From Urechis unicinctus (Eukaryota; Annelida; Polychaeta; Xenopneusta; Urechidae), in the NCBI GenBank assembly GCA_034190875.2, contig CM067349.1:27637397-27701396 (forward strand): DNA of 64,000 nucleotides. The letters are read 5' to 3'. The first letter of the stretch is position 1. Each line of letters begins with the position of its first letter. Position numbers and translations under genes: made by a program. Below are positions 27,796-42,200 of this stretch, one piece after another. The notes under the pieces were generated by a model that saw only the letters and a list, made by a program, of their open reading frames with translations, was not told the origin of the DNA and searched no databases.

Positions 27796-30700
27796 TAATT
27801 TGTATGATTTCAACAATTAAGAAAGACGCTTTAATCACTTCGTAGACCATGTTGTGTCATGGCGGGGCTCAGAAGAATATTGTAATTCTTATTTGACATA
27901 TACAGGTATAACATTTGGGATTATTAAAACCCCTTATTGAGGATGATGCCCCGATGACAGGATTGGGTCGAAGCTGTTTCTCTCCTAGCGGTACTGCTGT
28001 GAGGAGAATTGGGAAAAGCCATGTATTTTATTAGATGGCGCTTAAATAAGCTGTTTTAATTCACCTGACAAAAGAATTGCAGTGAGTTTCTTAATATTGT
28101 GCAATGGTCGACACATCTGTTCATTGGATTGATTTAAATGTGTTCCTTTAAACATCAAATGAGCCAGCACCTGCCACTTGGCGTTTGTAAGACCCTACAG
28201 ATAGTACTGTCGTTGTCCTATCGCGTGATTCAGTAAATTCAGATTGAGTTCATCACAGGCGGTGATATCGGTAACAAATCGAAATTGCAAATGTGGTACT
28301 AGGCCATCTGTGATTGAATGTTTATCGTTTTTCTGAAGCTACAATCGTCAGAGTTTTCCTTTTGGATTGGTTGTTGTTACTCAAACAATAATTAATCGAA
28401 AGGAAAAGTCTGACGGGTGCCTGTTAAAACAAATTGTAGATCGTTATGGGCGAATTATTGCGGGCAGCGATAGTTGATTACATCAGGACGAGTGCAAGAT
28501 AAATCACCGCAGTGCTCCACAATGAACAATTACCAGGGGAGCTAATATAGCGTAATGTTACTTACTTTAAGTAGATGATGCAATGGAAGAGACTGTCGTT
28601 GCGACGTCAGACACCGACGATACCACACACTTATTTACTGATTGTTTGATAAGTAAGCAATATGTTATGTACTATCCGGCGACGAATATCTCGTGTGCCC
28701 CACGGGTTTATATATACTTACTTGGCCATGAGGCGCATTGCTGCGAAATAGTGTCTGCATTTAATGCATTTGAATAAACATCCACGGGCATGAATCAACG
28801 CGCTTAACACAGGAAGCGACGGTCATTTTATGAATGATGCCCCTGTACGACTGCTTGTGATATAACAGCGCTGTTAGCAGGCGCGTGCGACAGCCATGAT
28901 TTCCATAATATGCTAGAGGTAACTATCTCCGATAGATAGGCGATGAGTTATTCGACTGGTGGTGTTGTGAGAGTGGACAAATTATTGTCCCCTGATTGGA
29001 ATTAGGTTTGGATTTTGGCTTATGTTCGCCAATTACGCGAGAACTCAATAATAATGGTATATACTTAGTTAGTTATATGTATGCTTTCTATTGGATGGCT
29101 CGTCAATTTAGTTTTTACATCCGTATACGCATCTGGCGTCAGTTTTGTTCTCCTTGCACAGGCTCTATTGATTTGAAAGTAGAAATAAGTATTGGGTTAA
29201 CGGCACACCAACAGCAATGTGGTATAGACGCCTCGAAAGGTGGGATCCTTATGCATACATCAGACTGACTTGATTTGGCAGTAGTCTTCTAGGATAAATG
29301 GGGGGACATACCGTGGATGGCGAGGAAATCATACTAAGCCATGTCACCACCTGCCGATTGACCACGCTAGGCTATTCAGTCTCACGTCTAGGCGAAATCA
29401 GTGTCAATGTGGTGTGCTCGGGTCACAATCCATGGCCAACAGGTTACCCCCTATTTGTCGCCCGCCTTACGGAATACAGGGGGATGCAGTGGGCCTATTC
29501 AACCCCCATAATTACTATGGAATGACTTCAATTGTTGCATCACCATGTGGTTGGAGCAAATCCGTTTCATCCTGATATGCGTTTTACGTTCATATCTAGA
29601 TTAACATGCATTGATTTGAATCACGGTGGCTTTACTCAAGCGCTGTACAATTAGTCATCCGCGATATTCGTCTTGCCGTCTTCCTAATAATTCATGTGAC
29701 TCATTTCAACATTTGAACAATATTATCATCGATCATTGTAATGGATACTTAATCATTTAATGCTGCTTTAGCAGAAGGGTGTATACTCAAATTTACTTTG
29801 CACGATGCATGCTGTCAAAGCATTAAGGTTTGCGATATAATTTGTATGTTTCAAAGTGTTATAAATAGTCAATGATTAATTTCAATGTCCTAATTTTCCG
29901 TTTGCATATATTACACATATGAATCAGAAACAAAGTAAATCAATATAGGTCATTCTATAACACACTTAAATTGCATCATTCATTCCTCTTTAAAAAGCAA
30001 AGATGTAATATTTTTATCGTCATAAATACAAGGCAAGCGGATTAAACACTTCGCTTATGCTGTATATTGCAAAACAATGAAGTAACATATAATATAACCT
30101 GCTTTATTTAGTGTCCAAATCATTAACAAGCCACTCTGAAGTGTCACAATGGTTGCAATTAATCCCCTACTTGGGTACTATGAGCAAAGGGTAATTCACC
30201 GTGCGTTACATTTTCCTTACTATCAGAGCTAAAGGAAACACCTGTACATATCAAACAGAGAGTTTATAGCTTCGCGTATCTGTAAACGCTATTGTATCAA
30301 TATCTAGATAGAGAAACGTTCATGAGACTACCGCTGTCATGTGGGCAATTTAACGTTTTTCAAGCAGTTATTAGTTATCAAACCATGGATACAATTTGAT
30401 TGTAAGACGATTGAACCACGCGCATACGTGAAATGGTAATACATTATTTGGGACTCTATCCAAACGTCCCCTAAAAATCATCACAAACCAACCTACGATG
30501 CTTTCAATATGTCGGCTCCAGCAGGGGGTGAAATTAGGTTAATTCGGAAATGCAATTAAACGATACATTTGGAGCTTAGAATGCTTTCTACATCAGAGGC
30601 TATCAATCGCCTGAAGCAGGGTTAAGACAACGAACATTTGATCGGAGGTGCAGCAGTGTACGTAGTACCTCCGTTACCATGACTATATGATAATAAAGGT

Positions 30701-30939
30701 GGAATAAAACTAATAAATTTGCGTGATATACCTTTGATTTGCTACAGTCTATTTCAACCAAAAGTAATAGGATAAATTGGGGTGCGCATATTTAGCACGC
30801 ACATATATTTGATTGAGACAATGTACGTAGGATGAGCTTGTACTAAATGGACCAATGACAGATAATGCGTGCCAAATAGTTGCCTGAAGAAAATCAGCTG
30901 GTCCACGTCTATACAGACAGAAGTGGGTCGGTTTTCAAC
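27796..30939. other. Spacer between the inverted elements, left part; no gene supported
   Basis: Several open frames of 60-90 codons (for example 28996-29268 and 29298-29525, plus) are of ordinary chance length and carry no motif. No tandem repeat of note. Confidence 0.5.
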
Positions 30940-31433
<494 letters not shown>

Positions 31434-34400
31434 TGCTTATCACCATGAGTGATGCCACTCTGGATAAAGAACAGCAATCTATAGATAATATACCGTCATG
31501 ATGGAAATTTATGAAGTAATTAAACTTCGTCGATATACATTATTACGGTGAGATTATCACGGTATATGGGTGCACGCTCTGAGATAAAATTGTGACTGCT
31601 TAACTAGACACTTGCCTTGTTCATAATTTAAATGTCCAAGCCGGCAATTCGCGTAAGGCCTAGTGAAATGATGCATAGTGAGCAATTCCGTAGTTTCACT
31701 AGTTTCGATTTGCTCAACAAAGCAATGACCAGGCCGCGTCTACTTTTCGATATGTAGATACACCAATAATGCTGCGTGGCTGCGACGGTCAAATCGAATG
31801 AGCACCATATGTGGCAAACAATCATAACAAGCTCATGCATTTCTCATTAATATTATTCTTTCTGGCTGCTCTTGTTTCCAGAATCAGTTATAGTAATATT
31901 CTGCTAATTTGCCATCAAGATATTTGTAGAAAGGTACAAATACGCGCGAGCAGTGACAGCGCACATATACGCAATTATCTGAAAGTGTGTATTCAAATGT
32001 GACAGTAATACAATTAAATTGGAACAGCCTTAATAGTGGCTTGTGTAGGATAGGAAACCAATCACTCACCTGAACTATTTGATGTCATATGATTGATAAT
32101 AAGCTGCCTGCTGCAGTCGCCGATCTTCTATCACTCTCTGTCCTCCTCGATCTTTCTCTCTTACATTAATAATGGAATGACATGATACAGGAAGAATATG
32201 CATGGTTTCGTACGCAGCATACTCTAGTAAACTCTGCTCAATATATCATAAGACTAACACTATATGTATATCCGGATCGGAGTCATTTGCAAACCTTCAA
32301 AAATGAAATGATCTGCCATTGACGCACCAACATCAAAACACCGCCTGTATTGTGCCATTTGCAATAAGAGGTACGGTTTATTAATGCTTCGTGTTCAGGA
32401 CATCTATACGGACGACTGTCGTAGCAATACCGGTTAAATCGGTTATAATTCTTTGATTAACACCATCTATCAATCAATCACTTGCGGACAACCAAACGTG
32501 GGTTAAGCAATTTCTGAGTTGAATATTCATCCCTATAGTCTGACCAACAGCTCATATGCACATAATTCAAGTGATGCGTGTCAGATGTTTTGTAAGAAAG
32601 AGATAAATGATCCTTTGAAGTTTATAGCTCGAGTAAAACTCATCGTTCAACTACCGACGAGTATTAACTATACTCTAATATGCACTGATTGTCGAATTAA
32701 TGGTGGTAACCGTGCTATCCGACTTTGCTTTCGACAAAGGTGCAATGGTATGCTAGCCACGTGAGCGAGATGAAAATCGGATGGATCGAATCAGAATAAT
32801 GCAGAATAACATAATTAATTCGGTGCTTCCAAACCTTGTCAACGCGTGCATCGCTCGTCGTTACAAAGATCAATTCCAATCGGTACCATTGGCAAGTACA
32901 ATTACGTTGATGTAATGCTATATCAAATAAGAGCTGAATGAGTGCTCGGCCCCTTCTCATACTGTCGAGTCGAACATCTTATCGAACCATTTCCTTGGCA
33001 ATTTGATAGTGGAACGATATATATTTATTTTCAGCCTATTTTCACAATGAAACATTATGTCTACTAAAGTACCGAGAAGACGGTGTCATCGCCATTGCTG
33101 CCTCAAGTTACCCAGCCTATTCTGCCCTGTTATATTGCAAAGATTTGAGTAGTTCAAATTCGTAAAGAACATGTAACATGGCAATATATCTCGAATAGGG
33201 GTTAATTTATTTTCGCCCAACATAAGTGCTTAATTATCAACTTGTGTTAAGTCGGACTGCTATTCATAAAAAAAAATTTTCTAGAGTTAGAGACCAAGCC
33301 AAGAGAGGGATCATAAAAATGACAAGAATGCAGCTCGGTTGGCAGTAAGCGAATTGCAGAGAGTTACTGATGAACATTGGTACGAGGAGGATGTCATTTA
33401 TACGGCATTGATTAGGCTGCATGACAACGCAAGGATCACGCTTGATAATCGGATTCAATATTCATTCTGGATAACTTGACTTGTCATCATAAAATAAGAT
33501 TGTAAATTTATCGTTAATACATTTCATGTATAAACCGGCCATTTTTCAACTGGTACTTAAATAAAGTTTTTGCTTGTTTTTTTTAGGTGCCAGCATTGTT
33601 GGTGAGCTAAAGCCATAGGTTAATATGGTTTTGCAATCTGACACAGGGTTCATAAAGTTGATATTTTCCAATAACGGAATTATATTTATTGCGTGCATAA
33701 CTTTTGAGGACCGCTTTCCTATTGTTTTATATGTGTGATATCTCATGACGTCAAGGTTAACAATCCGAGTAATGCTGATAACATCAGCGCTTGATTAGCT
33801 CACTGCTGATAAGGGATAGATGTGGGTAGTTCATTGCCGGATGTAGATCATAGCCACTCATTGTACAGGATAAGACGTACTTCCGAATACAGCAAAGATA
33901 TCGTTTGCAACTTGACTTGGGCTCGAAAGTTTCGATTGGGAAGAGAAACATCTTATCTTAAGCTTTCGTGCACAACCCCCAGAGGACCGACACATACATA
34001 CGTGAAACGTGACACAAATATTGATTTGGTATTTAACTTGACAGTGCAAGTTAAACGTTAAATATGAAATGGTGGATTAAAGCAAGAGGGTACTTTTAAA
34101 TATTCTCCGCGTTATTGATGTGATTTCGGGATGAGCAATTGAATTATTTGGTCCTGTCAGGTTGCCAATTAAGTGGTGCTATCGCCGATTTCAGGCAGCA
34201 GCTTTGCTTCTAGATCATCTTTTGTCTGTAAATAAAATTACCCGGCCATAGCAGCCTTCAATCGCACTTAATATCATATTTAAGAATCATACGGTTCTTA
34301 CACATTATGTTAACGTTAATTGTTTCAACATTCGATCACGGCAAAGTAATTGCTAGCGGCAAGGGGAGTAGACCAGTTCAAACATACATCTTTGTGTTCT

Positions 34401-35473
34401 GTAAGCTTTGCCTACTGCTGCTTACCACCTGAAACGTATACGTCACAGGTGCAAATTCAAATCTATCATCTCTGAGTCCTGAAGGGTGTTTCATATGAAC
34501 GGTTGTAATCATGTTCGCGGCGGCATTCATGGGTATTGTGCAGTGCTGTTTATCAATCAATTTAAGCGATCAATAAATGCTCCGACATCATGCATTGCAG
34601 CCTGATGTAACACCACGGCAGCGTTATTGAAGTTAATACAGCAATCCTGGTAGGTTTTGATCGAAAGGCAACATTTGAATACATTATAGAGCATAGATCA
34701 TACACCAGGTAATTTCATCTGGCATAGGTTGTAAGTGATTGTATGTGTAAAATTATGCAGGTAATATTGTCCATTGGTTAGCAGAAACAGAAAAGTGCAC
34801 AGACATCTAGATGGGGTAAATGTTACTACCAGTGCAGCGTATTCTAGATAGAAGAGACGGATTACGAATGATAGCCCAGAATTGCAATAAGATTCGGTAT
34901 AGGTTTAATAGACTTTGTATGCTGATTGAATGACAAGTTCTCTTTAATGGTGGCTAATGTCGTTCTATCGTCTTTTAGTTCACAATCGTATATAGCACAT
35001 TCCATTAGTTGTCGGTTTTCAATCTATAAAAGTTCACAATACTCCGGAGGATGTATGGTTCTTGTACTGATCGACACACGTTATAATGTTTCTAATCCAT
35101 AGCTGGTTTGTCGTGTAATTTGATCTGACTGAAGTGTATAACCTTCAGAAATGTTTCATTAATGTCTGCCGCCTCATACATATAAAGTACAAAATAGTGC
35201 CTAACTTTATCCATCTTATAATCTATCCGAATGGCCCTCCACTGAAGCAGCCTCCTATCGTAAAAGTGATGCAAAAAGCCACATCATATCCCCCCATTGT
35301 ACGCGTGCATGTAAGGATCCGAACAACAATTCTTTGCATAAAGCTGTCTCATTGACATATTTAGTAGTTGCGCTCAGGTAATGTACACGATCAAGTCAGC
35401 ACGTTCAAGTTCAAGGGCTCCCATATTTTTATTGCCAAAAAATGTTGACAGTGATGCTTTTCCTGCAATTATA
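31434..35473. other. Spacer between the inverted elements, right part; no gene supported
   Basis: About 4 kb of AT-rich DNA with chance-length open frames only. A short pyrimidine-rich stretch lies near 32128-32163. No RNA gene or mobile-element motif recognised. Confidence 0.5.
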
Positions 35474-35908
35474 GTTTTAGACGTTACCTGACGTCGCAGC
35501 CTCTTTTAATACGTTAGTTGTAACTGCAATAAATTGCATTTATGTGCATTCATCGGGGGATGCTATGCTTTTCCCCGAAAAGCAAATTATGTGTCATAGG
35601 TGAATGTAATGAGTGGCATGCTTTGCTTTGCCCTGAAGACAGGATTATGAATGCGCCTCAAAATCAAGTTTCATTGAAAGTAAAGTAATTTCCGTTCGAC
35701 TTCACAAACATTTTACGAGAGGCAGAACACATAAACTCTTAAATGCCGTTAGTCAATATCGTTCATGACGGAGTTGATTGAAGTTTCTTTCAACACCAAT
35801 TTGATAGCAATTGATAAGGACGAGTGTGTTGCTTGGACAGCGTCTCGTGTGCGTCATCACTAGACAGACAAACCGAACAGAACATAGTCTTGTCACTTAG
35901 AAATTGCT

Positions 35909-36164
35909 TAGTCATTTGTGGTAGGGTTTGCAACGCACCCTAACCTAATGACGTGATGGATCATTTTGATATTATTTTAGACCATTAACATTGAAACTTG
36001 CGTGTGCATATCTGGTTTTAGTCGCCCCATCCTGACTAGTCATTTGTGGTAGGGTTTGTACCGCACCCTAACCTAATGACGTGATGGATCATTTTGACCT
36101 TATTTTAGACCATTAACATTGAAACTTGCTTGTGCATATCTGGTTTTAGTCGCCCCATCCGGAC
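35909..36164. repeat. Tandem duplication, two units of 128 bases
   Basis: Unit 1 (35909-36036) and unit 2 (36037-36164) differ at only a handful of positions. Each begins TAGTCATTTGTGGTAGGG, contains GCACCCTAACCTAATGACG and ends with CGCCCCATCC(T/G)GAC. The array lies inside the segment present only in the right inverted copy. Each unit can form a small GGGT/ACCC hairpin. Confidence 0.96.
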
Positions 36165-36183
36165 TAAGTTTATCTTAGATGAT

Positions 36184-36826
36184 TTGACAAAGGGGCTTGT
36201 AAAACAATTTCGTTAAAATATATTGGTGTATGAGACTTTATTACTTATGCATTAGATACGTTCACAGAAGGGTATGCTTCTTTGGATGCGGCATATGATG
36301 TCGAACTATAGATGTAGAGACCTATTATGTCTTAATTTCATGGCTTATTACTCCACTTAACTTAATCATTCTGCAAATTTCTTGGCATATAGTTTGGTAC
36401 TTTAGGTTGCATTTATAGATAGGCAAGTTGCGCCGTAGTTGTATCGTTCGACAACAAATAACACTTGCAGATGTGTTTGGCTCATCGTGATGAACGTAGC
36501 ACGGATATAATATTCTCACCACGATATTATTCGCAGCCTTACTTTATGGACTGATATAAGATCAAACAACCAACTAGCATGTTTGAAGTTGTTGCCTTGA
36601 TAATCACGCGATTTTAAACTGTCCGAAAGATAGGACGAGACAAGAACCACCAGCGTGACGTCTCAAAATAAGATGGAGGTTCCAGCCTGTACAAAACAAG
36701 AGCACTTCTCCCATCCTACGTTTGTGTTACGCATACTGCATACATTTATAGTCTGTGAAAATGCGAAACCATGCCAACTGCTCTAATCGGGGCTGTCATG
36801 CTTGGTTATATCTTGGTTATATCTGC
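36184..36826. repeat. Segment of about 643 bases present only in the right copy
   Basis: In the left copy the flanking sequences meet directly (GATGATATAACCAAG on the corresponding strand). Here 643 bases separate GAT from GATATAACC, which would fit a three-base GAT duplication. The right edge sits at the centre of a perfect hairpin: ATCTTGGTTATATC (36810-36823), TGC, GATATAACCAAGAT (36827-36840). No coding frame or transposon motif was recognised inside, and its two ends are not clearly inverted repeats of each other. Confidence 0.65.
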
Positions 36827-37374
36827 GATATAACCAAGATGAGCTGCTACTTCATCGTATTATGGTGATTAAATGTTACCTTCCCAGTCCAGCTTGTAAC
36901 GACAAATTGTCGGTTACATTACGATTGCTTAAAAGTTCTTTATTGCAAACGCTTCAATTATAATCGTGTCTCATGCCATACATCACGATGGTCGTTAATT
37001 ACTACAAAAATACGCATTGAAGCAACTCGGAAATCAAATTATATGATAGATTTAAATTGTGTGCTCATCACAACTTGCATTCATACTAACATATTTTGGT
37101 TTAGGAAGAATCAGATTACAGGGTGTTAACTACGCTTTTTAGACGAGTGCAATAAAAATGTGTTGAATAGCAAACATGACAAGCAAATCGCCAGGCAAAT
37201 TCTTACAGCACCTCCGTCTGAACATCTGCCAGAGAATACCCAAATCCGATTCAAAAACTTCATGAAACCATTTATGCTTCTTTACACAGATCGCAACCCC
37301 AACCTTCATGGATTCTTTAATATTATTAGGAAAGCCCTACATTAAAGGATTGCTTTTGCTAGTATTTCAAAACG

Positions 37375-37644
37375 ATGAATAAGGTTCAATTCTTCCGCAG
37401 TGTCGGCTATACATCTCTGCTCAAAGGAGGTGCCACAAGCAATCGCATTCTGTATCGATCAATTCTATTTCTTTGGAGGCCTTGTTTATTCCATTCGAAA
37501 GGAGTCTCAAGCTGGGCAGGACAGTTTGAATTGAAGGAGTATAGATACAGCACCAGGACGTGTTATCATCGAGGTACAAAGGGCGCAATATCGCCGAGTA
37601 TATTACTCATGATTCATGGAATCAGCAAGGACATTATATGTTGA
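37375..37644 (+). pseudogene. Right-copy counterpart of the conserved open stretch
   Basis: Two overlapping frames are relevant. The ATG-started frame (MNKVQFFRSVGYTSLLKGG, ending KDIIC) is open for 89 codons here but is broken by a stop in the left copy. The other frame (VSAIHLCSKEVPQ, IDQFYFFGGLVYSIRKE, RRVYYS) matches the left copy almost residue for residue but has TGA after DSLN. So neither frame is open in both copies over its full length. This suggests that both are decaying, or that at most one was ever coding. Confidence 0.3.
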
Positions 37645-38319
37645 ACTATGCAGCGCAATAATTGACTGTTCCCTTTTTGTAATGCATGCACAGTTCATTT
37701 TCAACATATTAAGGAAAACATCCGTGCGATGGTGTAATTGCCATGGATATATAAACAGAAAAGCAAAGTAAATTAAGGCCCAAATTCAATTAGTAAAGTG
37801 GTGGATGCCTTGAATTCTAATTTCTGTTGTGAATCCGTGTCCACCACTGACTGTGTCGATGTCACGCCCATGGGTGTTTTCCTTCTTTGGATGCACAGCG
37901 TTGCATGTCTGAATGCTACTGGATGCTCAGCGCAATCTTGGTCTACATATTAAATCCATAATTACGCACATCAGTTTCTATTGCGAAATAGTGGGCTGAA
38001 GTATACAAGAACTAAGTAGTTGTGTTTGAATCATGCAACATTTGCTATGAGACGCATTAATCCCACCCTTATATAGCAACCCTTTATCATATGCATGGCA
38101 ACTAATATCGCTTTGATGTCGGTTCGGAATATCAACCACTCAGCGATATTGATACTTCAAACATCAAAACAAGAATGGAAGATCTTCATGTTTGTATCTT
38201 GATTGCGTAATAAACAAATGAACCTATATTGTGACCACAACCAAAACATAGATGCAAAAGTAATTTTTAAACAGAGTAGCTAGAGCTAATGCACTTCCGT
38301 TTAACATACACTGAAAGCA

Positions 38320-38702
38320 AACGGCGACTTGCAGCATGAATACAGTTGCGGTACCGACCAACAATACCTTCAGAAAGCTACACCATTCAATATGTTGTAG
38401 GACATTGCCTGCTAATCGACTTTGGGACATCAATCAATTACCCACATGCTTTTACACAGAGATAGACCATCAATCAATATCTACATTTGAGGATATTACT
38501 GACCATAGAGTCACTCTTTTTGATCATTTTCTACTAGCAGAATAGATTCCATAAACAAAGAATTCGAAGTATGCATATTGAAATTGAGTAAGTTGTTGCT
38601 TTTGGTCCTGCACATTATAAACCAGAGGTAGTCACTTATGCAGCGCTCTACGTTAAGCGAGGTCATTTCAACACAGTTACATCCATACAATCACATATAA
38701 AT
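38320..38702. other. Short unique spacer, nothing recognised
   Basis: Lies between the right inverted element and the purine/pyrimidine palindrome. No feature supported. Confidence 0.5.
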
Positions 38703-39212
38703 GCATATATATATATATATAGATATATAGATATATATATATATATAGAGAGAGAGAGATATATAGAGATAGATAGAGATAGAGAGAGAGAGAGGGAGAG
38801 AGAGAAAGATATAGAGAGGGAGACATACTATAGAGAGAGAAAGAGAGAAAGAGAGACAGAGAGAGAGAGATAAAGAGAGAGAGAGATCTTCTATAGAGAG
38901 AGAGATTTCAGAGAGATAGATATAGAAAGATAGAGATAGAGATCTCTATATCTCTAGATTTATATATCTCTCTCTCTATAGAGATATCCTATATATAGGG
39001 AGTATCTATATACATATCTATCTCTATATCTCTAAATATATCTCTCCCTATCTATCTCTCTATATATCTCCCTCTATCTCTCTCTCTCTATAGAGATATC
39101 TCTCTCTCTATCTCTCTATATCTATCTCTCTCTCTCTATATATATCTATATCTATCTATATATATATATATATATCTATCTCTATCTCTATATATATATA
39201 TATATATATATT
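38703..39212. repeat. Purine-to-pyrimidine palindromic simple repeat
   Basis: From the left, a TA tract passes into GA-rich sequence (GAGA, GATA, about 38745-38942). At AGAGATCTCT (38938-38947) the strand composition flips, and TC-rich sequence (about 38943-39170) runs out through a TA tract to 39212. The halves are therefore approximate reverse complements, with arms of about 240 and 270 bases. Such a sequence can form a cruciform or, within either arm, a triplex. It may have arisen by an inverted duplication of a (GATA/GA)n array. Confidence 0.93.
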
Positions 39213-42200
39213 CCGCATGCATTTTGTCAGTGCTACGCAAAACGTGATAGTTCCCGAATCCCTCTTATTTTGTTGTGTCTCACTTTGTCGAATATGCAGC
39301 AGGTCGCTCAGCCAGAGAGTTACGCATTGAATAATAAACGAAACACGTGCGGTCGGTGTGGTGTTACCATGGCAAAAATGTGCTCATTAGATCAGACAGC
39401 TGATATCATGCGGCACTAATGGTGCTGACTAATCATTAGGCAGCAGACGCTATGTGGTTGCTGCTAGGTTTTGCAAATTCATTCTGTACAAGTGAATCCA
39501 TGGAGCTGCTCATTGCGCATCTCCAGGCGTAGAGCAGGATGAATGTTTTGTTGATTAGTCTCAGTCTGCACACAGAGCACGATTTGTTTTGTAAAGTGAT
39601 GATTTTTAGGACACCAATTGCGAAGAAATATTTTCCTTTCGTGAACTAACACTTATGTCCATATGTCGCATATTGATCTCGGACCGTTGTTGTCGAATCC
39701 TAATTGCTCGTTGTGCATGACATGCCTCATAAACTACAGAAAATAATTTCGCTGCGTCGTATGGGCTTCGTCTGCAGATGTCGGATATCGTTGGTAATCC
39801 GGCACAGTTGTGTTAAGCACTTGACGGCTCAAATTAAGTTCATTGAAGGCCTTTCAATCAACTCAAAGTCAAACTTGCACTATTACATCAATTTGATAAA
39901 TGACAGGAACTATTTATGATTATAGTAAATTGTATGAGAGCTTAAAATGGAATAACAACCTGATATTTGTCCATTGCAGGTGTGAGCGATTTATTCTACC
40001 ATAGACACTAATATGTCAATCAGCTGTAATGCAGTACCACACACAGTTCAGCTCAGAATGCTGTACATGACCGCTGCTAAAGCTAATCAGCGAGATTCGC
40101 ATTGATTACCATGCTACTAGATGCAGTTATTTGCCGTATGTCGAAACACGTATGCAGCCACCAATACTGTACCTGTACAGTGCACATTCTTGCAGTTATT
40201 AATACGATGTTCATGAACATTAATCGGAAGTTTACACATTGCTTGTTATATATCGCCCAATATATAGACCACTGAGGCAGTGCTAAAGTTATGCCAGGAT
40301 ATACGCCCCTAAACAGGCTGAAAGAGGTTTCGACTGTATTTAAATATGCATCAGTAGACAATTAATAAGGTGCCCAACAACCATCCGACAACCATGTGAC
40401 TAGTCCTAACTCTATTAACTCCGCACAATGTGAACATATATTCAACACCAACTATTGAAGAAGAGCTTTCAATTTCGGATATATCTGGTGCAATTGGGCA
40501 GAAATTCCATGATAATGTTTGTTATAAAGATGAGCTCTTCGCAAAATCAACCAGCGACATAACATCAGTTTATTTCATCAGACGTGGCCTATCACCAGGC
40601 GTCCATTTCATAGGCAATGTGAATTTAATTTTCGGCATATCTACTTATAAGAGGAGGCTATCAGCGTGGGCCAATCTAGCAAATGTCTACCACGTGGTTG
40701 TGAATCTCATCATAGTATCATCAAATGAGCACTAAATATCGCCTAATTACCGGCAATCACATTGCTGACTTCAATAAAACCGGATAGCGTAAAATTATTA
40801 ATCCTGGAACGGAGGATAAAAATAAAAGGGTATGAGCCGAGACGCAAATCTTCAACAGCTTCTAGAATGGTTGGAATATTCTCGTAATGCATTTGCACAC
40901 TAGAGAAATAGTTTTAGAGATGACGAAATATCAAAATCTGACAATGAACAAAGATGTACTAACATTTGATAAAAGAGTGCATTCAGTTATAGTACATCGG
41001 ATGGGCACACAAAACCTGTCATATGGTATGCCCTCCCAAACTCGCATCACTTGATCATTGTTGAGGGTGCTATCGTTTATTCGCCAGCTAGCGAAATAAT
41101 TCCCGTATATATCCCGTGTACTCACACACGTTGCTCTTTTATTGATAGAGATTATCAACAAATCTATTGATTAATGGCCGTCAGTTGGTGAATTGGACAG
41201 GCAACTAAATGCAATATGGTTAAGTAAAGAACTTATGCGAAACGGAATGAAACTCATTCATTATATGTTCATATCGTTCCAATTGTAAAATTCAGTGAAT
41301 GATGTATCGCCGAATGCCCCTTTGTGAATCCGGGTTGAAGCTAAGTGCGCATGGTAAACATTTGTATGACTTTAGAGCAGTCCACATACAAATATTCTGC
41401 AACTTAATTAGAGTAACATCCATAATTGTGACCATCATCGTTTATCGCATCTGTTGTTTACGGTATCTGTTTTATTAAGCGGGATTCTCAAGAAACGCAT
41501 CATTGGTAAGATAATCACACATCAATACATTGTGTCAGCTTACAGCCTGTTCAATATCAGCATGCTTCAGAATCAGTAGGTGTAAAATCATGATAACTTC
41601 TCTGCATTATATTTGTTTTTGTCATATCAATATTCAATTATTTTTAACTGCTCCTTTTCAAATGCATTATATGCGTACTCTATATATGATATCCTGCAGA
41701 CCGTCGCGGCTTATCGCGTGTACAAATCAGTCTATTTTATCGAACAAGAGCGTTATACATGATGTATTGGCAGATATTACTAACAGTGAATCAAAAACCT
41801 TACATTATAGCAAAATGTTTATACATCCATGCGAATGAACCAATCAATGCGCTTCCGCTGTGAGTGTGAATCAGTGATAGGCAATTGCCATAACCATGCC
41901 AGTGGCATTTCTCCGCTTGGGAAAAAGAATGCACTTACATCAAGTAATACGCGACACAAGCCATAGACGCGCAAGGCAGCAACGTCTAATTGCGGTATGT
42001 TTTTTGCTCCAGATGTACATTGATCATATCTGCTAGTGAAATGTATTAATAATGTAAAGCTATTTTGGAATATGGAATACATGTGACCTCTATTACTCAA
42101 GTATATGCATTAAGTTGTGCTACATAAACTCTGCTCAACAAATAAGGCGCTGCAAACATTCTTACTGCAAGAATCCCCTCCCCTACTCACCATCGCGTTA

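Larger units (their letters stand above)
35474..38319 (+). repeat. Right copy of the inverted interspersed element, about 2.85 kb
   Basis: This is the reverse complement of 26128-27795 with additional internal sequence. The outer edges correspond to GACGTTACCTGACG near 35482 and CACTGAAAGC at 38310-38319. Blocks shared with the left copy include 35482-35709, 36150-36183, 36827-37230 and 37345-38319. Extra segments lie at about 35710-36150 and 36184-36826. There are also about 80 extra bases near 37230-37310 and 30-40 near 37950-37980. Without an outside copy I cannot say whether these are insertions here or deletions in the left copy. Confidence 0.9.

Noticed and set aside
35909-36164. CRISPR-like array from repeated units
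   Set aside because: Only two abutting units without spacers, in an apparently animal-type genome; it is a simple tandem duplication.
37160-37345. 61-codon plus-strand frame as a second protein of the inverted element
   Set aside because: About 80 bases of it are absent from the left copy, so the frame is not conserved between the two copies.
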